From the NCBI GenBank assembly GCA_036873135.1, contig JAPTYO010000015.1, forward strand, positions 10,581,683 to 10,645,682: DNA of 64,000 nt. The letters are read 5' to 3'. The position numbers and the translations under genes were made by a program. Position 1 is the stretch's first letter. Every line of letters starts with the position of its first letter. The stretch is from Clarkia xantiana subsp. parviflora (lineage: Eukaryota > Streptophyta > Magnoliopsida > Myrtales > Onagraceae). The notes below the pieces were generated by a model that had not been told where the DNA came from, made no database searches, and saw only the letters and a program-made list of their open reading frames with translations. This document shows, piece after piece, positions 55,018-64,000 of the stretch.

Positions 55018-55800
55018 ATGGAAAGATTGGCTCCACAACTAGAGCCAAATCTCCAGGTCACTGACAAATATGCAGATGAACTTGCTGATACTCTTGTTCA
55101 GCTTGTAAATATCAATGTGTCTCAATCTATAGAGACTGATTCTGACGGGGAAATGAAGCTGAGTGAAATTAGGTCGAACCAAAAGTGTTTGGCTCGGTAT
55201 GTCAGCTTCCCACCGCCAAGCAAAATGATTTCCCAATCTTCATCCTCTGATGAAGAAGAGAACAAGGAGTCTATGGAGAATCTCCCTTCTCAACAACAAG
55301 TGAGTTGCTTTGATTGTGTTATTATGTTTGCTTGATTTCTAAGGTACTAATTATAAAAATTTGGATATTTTTAGGTTCCCACAAAGCTCAAATCTGCATT
55401 GAAAGGAGGAACATCTCCAAGTAACAAGACAGTTTCATGGGCACCCGATGTATACGATCCACCTCCAACATCACTGTGCCATTCGATCAAGAGAGGCACA
55501 AGACAACTAAGGCTGTCCAAGAAAGACAAGAGGCGAGGCAAGAGAAGCCATACCCATAAGGGAAAAGATTTGTCAAAATCTAGCAAGGACAAGAAAAAGA
55601 AGCCAATTTCTCCGACCAATTTGAGCAACTCGACTATGATGTCTTATAAACTGCGTGATGTTGTTGGAGATGATTTAGAGATTATGTCGGAAGAGAAAGG
55701 GGAGAGCTTCGGGTATGGCGGTTCGGACAACTCCTGTGGAAGCAGCTTCTTTAAGGTGTCTTTGAGCAATGCTCAATACCCAGTGGCTGAAGCACTGTGA
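55018..55800 (+). CDS. Host gene: 235-aa Lys-rich plant protein of unknown function, two coding exons
   Basis: Exons 55018-55299 and 55375-55800, intron 75 bp (GTGAGT to TTTTTAG), phase 0. Start at the first ATG after the upstream intron acceptor at 55005. N-terminal half: acidic and Ser-rich (QSSSSDEEENKESMEN). Second exon: TKLKSALKGG, then NKTVSWAPDVYDPPPTS, then a strongly basic stretch (about residues 130-175, KKDKRRGKRSH and KDKKKK) that could be a nuclear signal, and a Gly/Ser-rich end. RYVSF and KTVSW both fit the RVxF consensus for protein phosphatase 1 docking (family knowledge; the role here is inferred). The KTVSWAPDVYDP segment looks like a plant-conserved motif, but I cannot name the family. 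No membrane segment or signal peptide. It is the only host gene seen in the window. Confidence 0.85.
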
Positions 55801-55832
55801 AATTGCCATTTCTTGTCGTAAGTTTTTATGTG

Positions 55833-55838
55833 AATAAA
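55833..55838 (+). terminator. Probable polyadenylation signal of the host gene
   Basis: AATAAA, followed at once by a second overlapping AATAAA-like word, 33 bp after the stop codon. Confidence 0.5.
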
Positions 55839-55859
55839 TAAATTGCAGCTTGTGTTTTG

Positions 55860-56231
55860 GTTTGATTTGAAAATCTATGTTGTGGCTGTGGAACTCAGTT
55901 ATTTGCTATTTGGATAATAATTTCAGTTTAACTCATATGTTGGCACGGGCTATTCCCATTAGCGATTCTGCTTATAAATATATATTTTTTTTTTGGCCAA
56001 ACTGCTTATAAATAATTTATAATTGAAAATTGTGATATATAAATAAAATCTCTCTTCTGCATATGTATTATTTTTTTATAACAATACCCATATATATAAG
56101 ATTAGAGAAAATATGAACTTACAAAAGTAAGACTCTTATACGTAACCGGTCCATCACTGAAGTAGCATTACATAGTTACATTACAATAATTTATTCGAAA
56201 TTACACAGAACAAGAATCTAGGATAAGACAC
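55860..56231. other. Short intergenic stretch between host gene and T3
   Basis: AT-rich with T and TA runs. No gene. GACAC at 56227-56231 should be one copy of the T3 target site; the other lies outside the window. Confidence 0.55.
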
Positions 56232-56970
56232 TGATGGGTTCCGATGTAATCATTAGCCCCGTTAACAGTCCATAGACGGCGAGTAAGTCCAGTAGGCCTC
56301 GTGAAAGGCCTGGAAGGCCCAGGAGCCCAGTGCGAAGGGTCCCGACTTTGGTAGTCCCGATATATGAGCTGAATGCTCCCGATAAGAAGCCTCTGAGTAG
56401 GCCCCGATATGCCTTTGAGAAGGCCCCGATAATAAAGCCCCGAGGAGGCTGGACCTGTCTCGTGAGACAAGAGATCCTGGGTGGTGACCTAGAATGAGAT
56501 AACTCTGGAGTCCCCGATATGAATTGAGACTTGTGATCAGAGGATAAGGCCGAGAAACCCGCCTACTAGATAGAGTAGTGGGGAGACGGTTGAGATATAG
56601 ATAACCTCCCCCGAGATACGCAGGGCGTGCCCGAGATACGCGGAGTATGGGCGAGATACGCGGAGCGTGGGGCGAGATATATGGAATCCCGAACGAGATA
56701 TGCGGAATCGTGGGTAAAACTGCCAGGCGCGGTTTCAGGTAACTGAGTAACTTCCCCTCCTATATAAAGGAGGAAGTTACCTCAGAAAACACACATTCTA
56801 ATACGAGCTTAGATTATTGCTTACCACCCCATCATTCAGATACTCATTTAAGCATCAGAGAGGGATTCTGGGTTACCACCCAGGTCATCCCCTTTTGCAG
56901 GATTACGCGGAGCCCAGAAGTTCAAGCCTTTCCGTCAAGAACGTAACAGAGCTTCGTCCGTGATCCAACA
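56232..56970 (+). repeat. T3 5' LTR
   Basis: It shares its last 150 bp closely with T1 (CATTTAAGCATC, GAGGGATTCTGGG). It carries GAGATACGCGGAGCGTGG-type repeats (about 56600-56710) and TATATAAA at 56761-56768. Confidence 0.9.
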
Positions 56971-56987
56971 TTGGCGCCGCCTGTGGG
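56971..56987 (+). other. T3 primer-binding site
   Basis: TTGGCGCCGCCTGTGGG, one base different from T1. Confidence 0.82.
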
Positions 56988-57024
56988 AAACTTACAAAAA
57001 ACCAAAATAGTTTCTACTAGATCG

Positions 57025-60000
57025 ATGGCTGGTGGTGGCAAGAAGAAGCAAGTTCAGGTCGGCAGTTCTCGCCCTGCTGGAACTGTGAATTCCCCGTTGC
57101 TGGAGCATGCTGCTGAACAAGGTGAGCACCCTGCTGTTTCCCAGACAGAGGGGCATGGTGAGGAGTATGAGGTCTCAGTCCGAGACACGGCGGTGAACAG
57201 GCAGGATATCCCGCGAAGGGAAGTGGATGCTCCTCCAAATCCGGTGGTGCACAGAGAAGAAATCCCGCGGAGGGAGGTAGGTTCTTCCTCGAATTCGGAG
57301 TTGGCTAAGGCAGTAGCAGATGCTATGCCCATGTTCCTAGCTGCCATGGAAGCTTTGCTGGACAAAAGGGAGGCTGCCAGGAGGGCAGAGGAGTTGCCTC
57401 CATGGGAAGAATTGCCTCCACCTCCTCCAAGGGAGGTTCAGGAAGAACAGGAGGTTCAGGAGATTCAGCCTAGGAATAAGGGTAAGGAACCCGTGCACCC
57501 GGAGTAGTTCGTGGTTGATGGTCCCGGACCAGTGCAACACATGACCATTCCCCTGAATGGCCCCATCACCCCTGATCAGGTGGTGAAAATCGTCAACATA
57601 TGCATGGGCGATCAGAAGCATATGACATCAGAACTGAGGGACCGATCCACTCACCCTTTTGTTCCACGGCTGCTGGATACTGTCGCCCCGACAGGGCTAG
57701 GCATCTCGACCATCAAGGAGTACGATGGTGAAGGAGACCCGGTCCGCCACGTTCAGAGGCATGTCCAGGCCTGTATGGGTAGGACCTCGAATGATGACCT
57801 CATATGTTCGCTGTTCCCGATCACCTTGGGAGAAAGGGCCATGACATGGTTTTTCAGCCTACCGCCGGGAAGCATTACTTGCTGGGCCGATATGCACGAC
57901 CGCTTCATCAAGCAGTATCAGGGTCGTAGGCGTCTCTTGAAGAGTGTGAGGTCTTTGACCCAGGTGGTGCAGAGATCCGACGAGTCGTTGGTGTATTACT
58001 ATCAACGGTTCACTGCTAGTGCCGTGGAGATCGATGAGGAGATATCGGAGGGAGAGACCATCCGCACTTTCCTTCGGAACCTGACTGCTCCGTATGGTTC
58101 CGATCTGACGCACAGTGTAGCCGCGAAGGCTGTGTGGAGTATGGAGGCCCTGCAAGCGAGGGTGAAGCAGCAAATCGACGTACAGGAGTCGAAGATTGCT
58201 GCCGGAGAGCTGGACCCTCCGAAGTCAGGAAGAGGAAAGCCATCGTCCAAGCTGTCGGATGATCGCAAGGGGAGCGACAAGTCGGAGGGAGGTAGGAGCC
58301 GAGGTTGCCCCGACAGAAGGGAGGACAAGCGTCCTCCAAGAAAGGATAACCGCGAGGCTCGTAACGTGCCCCTCAACAGTTCGATGACCTCCGTGCTAGC
58401 GGTGATGGATTGGCAGGGTCTCGCCCGATACCCCCCGAGGAAAGAAGGTGAGTTCTTGGGAGGACGCTCTGATCGTTACTGTCGGTACCATCGAGCCAAT
58501 GGTCACGACACAGATAACTGTCGGGAGCTGAAGAAGGAGATAGAAAAGCTGATCCAGAAGGGAAAGCCGAAGGAGTTTGTCGGAAGGGGACGGTGCCGAT
58601 CCCGTTCCAAAACTCGGTCACGGTCTCGTTCCAAGTCCCGTGATCGATCTCCAAAGAAGAAGAAGGTTGAGCCGGAATCCTCTGGTTCCGGTGCCCGTAA
58701 GGAGAGGCGGGGAACCATTAACGTCATTCACGGAGGAATGGCAGCAGGAGGTGACACCTCCGCTTCTCGAGAGAATTATGCCTCCCGCATCTCTGCTGCT
58801 GTGGTGCTAGGCAAGAGGTCCCAGTCGTGGACTATAAAGGAAGAGATGGTGATTTCTTTCTCAGCGGAGGATTTGATAGGCGTGGAGAGCCCTCACGACG
58901 ATGCCTTAGTCGTGACCCTGGACGTGGACGGATTCGAGATGAAGCGGATCCTGATAGATGGAGGGAGCTCCTCCGACATTCTTTTCATGGACGCCCTGGA
59001 AGCCATGAGAAAGACAAAGAAGGACCTGACACTGGTGAACTTCCCGATGGTGGGATTCTCTGGATTTACTTCCTATCCATTGGGAATGATTACCTTACCG
59101 GTGGAGTTCGGTAGTGGCTGGAAGATGGAAAGGCGGAACATGGATTTCGTCGTGGTAGAGTCTGCGGGGACATATAACGCTATTATCGGGAGGACCACCA
59201 TCAACCCTCTCATGGCAGTCGCCTCGACCGTCCACCAGAAGATGAAGTTCCCGACTGACAATGGGGTCGGAGAGGTCAAGGGTGACCAGGTGGCGTCACG
59301 AAGGTGTTATGTTAATGCCACCCGACGGAGAAGGAGGGAGGCCATGGCTGTCCTGCAGACTGATGCCGATCCTCGAGAAGAGTTTGGGCGTCCCGCCCCC
59401 ATGGAGGACCTGAAAGAGGTTGAGATTGATGGCCCTAAAAGGAGGGTGAAGATCGGGCCTGCTCTGTCGGAGGAGAGAGCCCGAGAGTTGATTGAGCTCT
59501 TGAAGGAGTTTAAAGAGCTGTTTGCCTGGTCCCCGAGCGATATGCCAGGAATCAGCCCCGACGTGATAGTGCACGAGCTGAAGATCGATCCCGCGATCAA
59601 GCCTATCGCCCAGAAGAGGCGTCTGATGGGCGCGGATAAGAGGATCGCGATCCAGCAGGAGGTGGCCAGATTGCTCGACGCTGGATTCATCAAGGAGCTC
59701 CGATTCCAGACTTGGGTCGCTAACCCGGTCCTGGTGAGGAAGAGTAATGGGAAGTGGCGGATGTGTGTCGATTTCCGTGACTTGAACAAGGCCTGCCCGA
59801 AGGATTGTTATCCACTCCCGAGGATTGACCAGTTGGTGGATGCCACATCGGGACACGAGCTGAGCTTCATGGATGCTTATTCCGGTTACAACCAGATCAA
59901 GATGGCGAAGGAGGATGCCCCCCATACAGCTTTCTATGCTGATAGTGACGTCTATCACTACGACGTTATGCCCTTCGGGTTGATCAATGCTGGAGCAACT

Positions 60001-60240
60001 TACCAGAGGATGGTGAACAAGTTGTTCGGGGACATGCTGGGAAAGACCATGGAGGCTTATGTGGATGACATGCTGGTGAAGTCCCGACAGGCAGGAGACC
60101 ATGTCCAAAACTTGGCGGCGACGTTCGAGCGGATGAAAGCTGAGAGCAATCGAGGAGATGCAGTCTCCGAAAACCCATCGGGAGGTCCAGGTGCTGAATG
60201 GATGATTGGCCGCGATGAATCGTTTCCTATCCAAGGCGAG
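57025..60240 (+). pseudogene. T3 gag, protease and RT (stop and deletion)
   Basis: ATG at 57025 (MAGGGKKKQVQVG). A TAG at 57505-57507 interrupts gag, after which the same frame continues (FVVDGPGPVQHMTIPLNG). Retrotrans_gag, a C-x2-H-x4-H-x4-C knuckle (CRYHRANGHDTDNC), an Arg-Ser linker, a protease (LIDGGSSSDILF) and the RT through YVDDMLVKS are present. Just after FERMK, about 107 bp present in T1 are missing (T1 residues from RLHQVRSNP to NPEK). The frame shifts, and other frames carry stops until 60354. RT is therefore dead. Confidence 0.87.
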
Positions 60241-60354
60241 TGACCGAACCATGCCATTTTTTGATGTGCTAAGGGCCCACAAGAAGTTGAATGGTCCGAC
60301 AAGTGCGAGGAGGCGTTCCAAGCACTCAAGCAGCACCCCCGGACCCTCCCGCCG

Positions 60355-62568
60355 TTGGTGAAACCGGTTCCAGGCGAGCCACTTTATCTCTATTTGGCTG
60401 TTTCTGAGGTTGCTGTTAGTTCCGTTTTAATAAAGATTGTCAAGGGCAACCAAGTTCCTGTTTATTATGTAAGCAAGGCATTTTCCAAATCTGAAATGAA
60501 TTATCCCGCTATTGAGAAGTATCTCTTTGCGTTGATTGTTGCTGCTCGCAAGCTACGGCCTTACTTCCATGCCCACGAAGTTACGGTGTTAACTAATCAG
60601 CCTTTGAAGCACTTTTTGAACCGAACGGAGGCGTCGGGGAGATTGGTGAAATGGGCCATTTAGCTTACGGAGTTCCGTATCCACTTTGCTCCGAGGACAG
60701 CTATTAAGGGCCAGGCATTGGCAGATTTTATAGCAGAGTCTACAACACCCGATCTAGAAGAAGCGGGTCCTGTAGAGGGGGCAACCATGGAGGTCCCGAT
60801 AGCAGAACAGTCAGAACAGCCAAATGAGGAGAACACCTGGGAGATGTACACTGATGGTTCATCAAGTGTAGAAGGATCGGGGGCAGGATTCGTGTTGATA
60901 CCGCCCGGTGTAGGCGAGCCCCTACGATATGCCTTGGCCTTGACGTTTAGGACCACCAACAATGAAGCTGAGTATGAGGCTCTCATCACGGGCCTTAAAA
61001 TCGCCAAAGGGACGGGAGTCGATCATTTGAAAGTGAAGTGTGATGCCAGCTTGATCGTGAATCAAGTCCAGGGGAACTATGAAGCCAAGAGCCCGACAAT
61101 GAGGAAGTATTTGCACGAGGTGCAGACTTTGAAGGGAAGCTTCAAAAGCTTTGACATTGAGGCAATCCCGAGGGAGGAAAATGCGGAAGCAGACGCCTTA
61201 AGCAAGTTTGCCCTGGGAGTGGCCCCCGAGGAGAATCGGAAGGTACACTTTCTGGAGAGAGTAATTATCTCAACCATCGATCCGTCGGAGGTATGCGCTA
61301 TTGAGGAAAGATCGGAGGAAGAAGAGAAACCCACCTGGATGACCCCGATAGTCACATACCTGACTACGGGGGCACTCCCCGACGATGAAGTGGCAACTGT
61401 TAGGTTGCGTCGAATCGTAAGCAACTACGTGATGGTGGACAACCAGCTATACAAGAGGGGGCATGTAAAGCCTTTTCTGAAATGTGTGGCGGAGCCTGAT
61501 ACGAATCGGATCCTGAGAGAGCTGCACGAGGGAGTCGCGGCTTGTCATGAAGGGGCCCGATCCATTGTGAGGAAAGCGTTGAATCTAGGCTACTATTGGC
61601 CTTCGATGAACAAGGAAGTGACAGCGATGGTCCAATCCTGTGATGCATGCCAGAGGTACGCTCCAAATATCGTGGCTCCTGCCGCGGACTTGATGTCTAT
61701 CAGGAGTGCTTGGCCCTTCGCGCAATGGGGCATTGACTTGGTGGGACCTCTTCCACAAGCGAAAGGTCAGTGCAAGTATTTACTCGTAGCCATCGATTAC
61801 TTTTCGAAGTGGATAGAAGCTAAGGCGTTGGCCAAGACGACGGGGCAGCAGATCCTCAAGTTCCTTCAAACTCAGATCGTATCCCGGTACGGGGTTCCTC
61901 GAGTGTTGATCAGTGATAATGGCCCGCCGTTCAATGGGGCTCAGTTGAAGGATTACCTGGAGGAATTGAACATCGAGCATCGGACAGCTTCCGTCCACCA
62001 TGCTCAGACTAATGGCCAAGTCGAGTCAGCCAACAAGATCGTGATGGATGGCTTGAAGAAGAGGGTCTACGCCTTGCAGGGTCATTGGCTAGATGAGCTT
62101 GAAAACGTGTTGTGGGCTGTTAGAACAACACCCAAGCAATCGACCGGGGAGACTCCGTTTGGCCTTGTCTATGGCACGGAGGCAGTTGTTCCCATGGAGA
62201 TAGCGGTGGCGTCCCATCGCAGGAGGTATTACGAGCCTCTAACGAACGAGGAGATAAGACGCCTGGACTTGGACCGGCTCGAAGAGAAAAGGTGGAAGGC
62301 TGATGAAGTTCAGGCTCGGATGCGTCTGGCAACAGCCCGATATTATAATCGGCGTGTCAAGTCCCGACAATTCTTCGTTGGAGAGCTTGTCTGGCGGAGG
62401 AACGAGTTCGTTCATCAAGATCGGATCAACAAGCTATCACCGAAATGGGAGGGACCTTACAAGATTGTAGGGATGCCAGCCCCGAATGCGTACAAGCTAG
62501 AAGATCTTGATGGCAAGACGTTGAAACATTCCTTCAGTGGCGCACACTTGAAGAAGTATGATGTTTGA
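60355..62568 (+). pseudogene. T3 RNase H, archaeal-type RNase H and integrase
   Basis: Same frame as upstream gag-pol. The Ty3 RNase H (LYLYLAVSEV) has Ala where T1 has the catalytic Asp (LYLYLDVSEF). A TAG at 60661-60663 interrupts it. From 60718 the frame is open for 616 codons. It holds the archaeal-type RNase H (MYTDGSSSVEGSGAG, NNEAEYEAL, EADALS), the integrase zinc finger (HEGVAACHEG to CDACQRY), the catalytic core (GIDLVGPLPQAKGQ, ISDNGPPFNG, GQVESANK) and a C-terminal domain ending KKYDV. This C-terminal half may be intact, but it lacks a start of its own. Confidence 0.88.
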
Positions 62569-63430
62569 TATTAAGTCGCCGCGAATGGCGCAAATTGTCT
62601 ATCGATTGATCCGATGTAAGTCAGCTTTGAGTTGTTAATGAATGAAAGAAGTTGCTTCTGATCCAATTGCTTTTAGATTTATTCTAATTGTTAATAAGAC
62701 GTCCTGAAGGACGCGACAAAAGCCTTCCGAGGTATGACCAAAAGCCTTTCGAGGTACGGACAAAAGCCCTACGGGGTATGAGTAAGTCGTCTTTATGATG
62801 CAACCAAAAGCCTTTCGAGGTACGGACAAAAGCCCTACGGGGTATGAGTAAGTCGTCTTTATGATGCAACCAAAAGCCTAGGTATGAAAAAGCCTTAAGG
62901 GGTCCGCATAAGTCGTCTATATGATGCAGCAAAAAGCCTTAAAGGGTACGATTAAGTCGTCTCGAATGACGCGGTAAAAGCCCTGAAGGGTACGATTAAG
63001 TCGTCTCGAATGACGCGGTAAAAGCCCTGAAGGGTACGATTAAGTCGTCTCGAATGACGCGGTAAAAGCCCTAAGGGGTACGATTAAGACGTCTAGAATG
63101 GCGCGATAAAAGCCTTAAGGGTGCGAAAAAATCATCTTAAGTGATGTGTGAAATTGCCTTGAATGGCAGGGATGAGAAACCTTAAGTGGTAAAGTCCCGC
63201 GGAAAATGTCACGAAGGACATACGAAATTACATTAAGTGATATGGATGAGAAACCTTAAGTGGTGAAGTCCCGAGCAAAGCATCGGAAGGATGCGTTGGA
63301 ACATTTTAAGTAACGAATCTAAAGTCGCTTTAAATAGTGCAATGATTATCGAGACCAAAAAAGATGGAAGGAATTTCTTATAAGGGCTCAAAGGCCTAAA
63401 GATTCCGATACAAAAGATAAGGAGAATACA
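62569..63430. repeat. T3 tandem array (44-bp and related units)
   Basis: Units such as AAGTCGTCTCGAATGACGCG plus GTAAAAGCCCTGAAGGGTACGATT repeat every 44-45 bp at 62955-63085. Longer modules (CAACCAAAAGCCTTTCGAGG, period about 77) precede them. It lies between the ends of pol and the antisense gene, as in T1. Non-coding. Confidence 0.9.
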
Positions 63431-63465
63431 AGGAGGAAAATTACAAGGACTTAAAGAATAGAGCA

Positions 63466-64000
63466 TTAAGCTTGGTCCTTGCTAGAAGTTGGGTCCTCAG
63501 CAGCTTCGGAGGGAGCAGGAATCGAGGGGGCCTGGGCAGAAGGCTCCACAGTCCGTGGAGACGGGTCCGCGGCGCCTGAAGGAGGATCGGCCTCATCACT
63601 CTCCGCGGGGAGGCTGAAGTACTTCTCCACGATAGGGGCGAGGGTCTCGGACTTCTTGAAGTCGATGGAATCCTCGTATGCCGTGTAGAGCTCCTCGACG
63701 GCATTGAACAGAACGTTCTCCACCTCGGTTTTGCAGAACCCCACGGCATCCGCCTGGAAATCATCGGAGTTCCGATACTCCTCGCGACCCTCTTGGCGAC
63801 CCTCCTCGCGGCTCTGAGCCTTCGCCTCAGCCAGCTTGGCAAGAAACTCAGCCTTCTCAGCCTCGAGCCTCGCCTTAGCTTCCTCAAGTCCCGCCTTGGC
63901 TTCCACGAGAGCTTCCGCGAGAACGTCCTTCTCGTGGATGAGCTGCCTTTTCTCCGCCTCGTGCCGCCGCTGTTCCTCCTGGAGCATCTTCCGCTCCCGA
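63466..64000 (-). CDS. T3 antisense gene, last exon (partial)
   Basis: Open from the window end to TAA at 63468-63466. Long Glu/Ala/Lys-rich coiled coil (EEAKARLEAEKAEFLAK), then EEYRNSDDFQADAVGF and KYFSLPAESDEADP, ending KDQA. It aligns with T1 exon 4 (EDYRRSEDFQADAMKF, KYFALSEESD, KDQA). The 5' exons with the transposon-type domain are expected beyond 64000. Confidence 0.8.
   Translation of the reverse strand, partial: RERKMLQEEQRRHEAEKRQLIHEKDVLAEALVEAKAGLEEAKARLEAEKAEFLAKLAEAKAQSREEGRQEGREEYRNSDDFQADAVGFCKTEVENVLFNAVEELYTAYEDSIDFKKSETLAPIVEKYFSLPAESDEADPPSGAADPSPRTVEPSAQAPSIPAPSEAAEDPTSSKDQA

Larger units (their letters stand above)
56232..64000 (+). mobile_element. T3: Tat-lineage Ty3/gypsy element, 3' part outside the window
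   Basis: A relative of T1: 739-bp 5' LTR (TGATGGGTTCCG to GTGATCCAACA), primer site TTGGCGCCGCCTGTGGG, gag-pol in one frame, a tandem array, and the 3' end of an antisense gene that runs past the window end. Defects: a TAG in gag, a deletion of about 107 bp in RT, and a TAG in RNase H. The 3' LTR is not in the window. Confidence 0.92.

Overview
This window is nuclear DNA of a flowering plant, probably a eudicot; the species cannot be named from sequence alone. The evidence is plant-type LTR retrotransposons (Ty1/copia, and Ty3/gypsy of the Tat/Ogre kind with an extra archaeal-type RNase H and antisense genes), GT-AG introns, TA-rich intergenic DNA, and one ordinary three-exon plant gene. About four fifths of the window is transposable-element DNA. 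I see no rRNA, tRNA or CRISPR.

Left part (1-29.2 kb): a decayed copia element (copia-I, + strand, coding remains 1625-4261 and 24419-25990, 3' LTR 27124-27701) is split by a 20.15-kb insertion. The insertion, element A (4262-24413), lies on the - strand: Ogre-like primer site, LTRs of 1.33 kb, no coding capacity, several tandem arrays. Element A is split in turn by element B (7856-19639, + strand), a young Tat-like element. B has a gag-protease-gag open reading frame with a 1062-bp in-frame duplication, no reverse transcriptase, and an intact antisense gene of five exons. Target-site duplications (CGTCT/CGCCT for A, CATTT for B) and LTR divergence (about 2% for A, 0.6% for B) give the order copia-I, then A, then B. 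A second copia remnant follows (27.7-29.2 kb), with a scrap of an A-type LTR inside it.

Middle part (29.2-41.7 kb): AT-rich DNA with a TTA-flanked DNA transposon (30002-32580) that contains a hAT-like insertion, a roughly 1.3-kb long inverted repeat (32.7-34.0 kb), a short-LTR copia element (copia-II, 34158-39219, TSD CTATT, many stops), long TA microsatellites and a fold-back repeat.

Right part (41.7-64 kb): two related Tat elements on the + strand, T1 (41737-52997, complete, TSD GTACC) and T3 (56232 to beyond the window end), flank the only host gene. That gene (about 53.7-55.85 kb) has a long 5' UTR exon with a 43-codon upstream ORF and encodes a 235-aa basic, Lys-rich protein of unknown function with two PP1-docking-like motifs.

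B, T1 and T3 share one plan: sense gag(-pol), then a tandem array, then a convergent antisense gene ending in a coiled coil. B and T1 show that this antisense gene is spliced and carries a domain of the type called putative gypsy-type transposon protein. T3 shows only its 3' end. This antisense gene, intact in B, is the most interesting system in the window.
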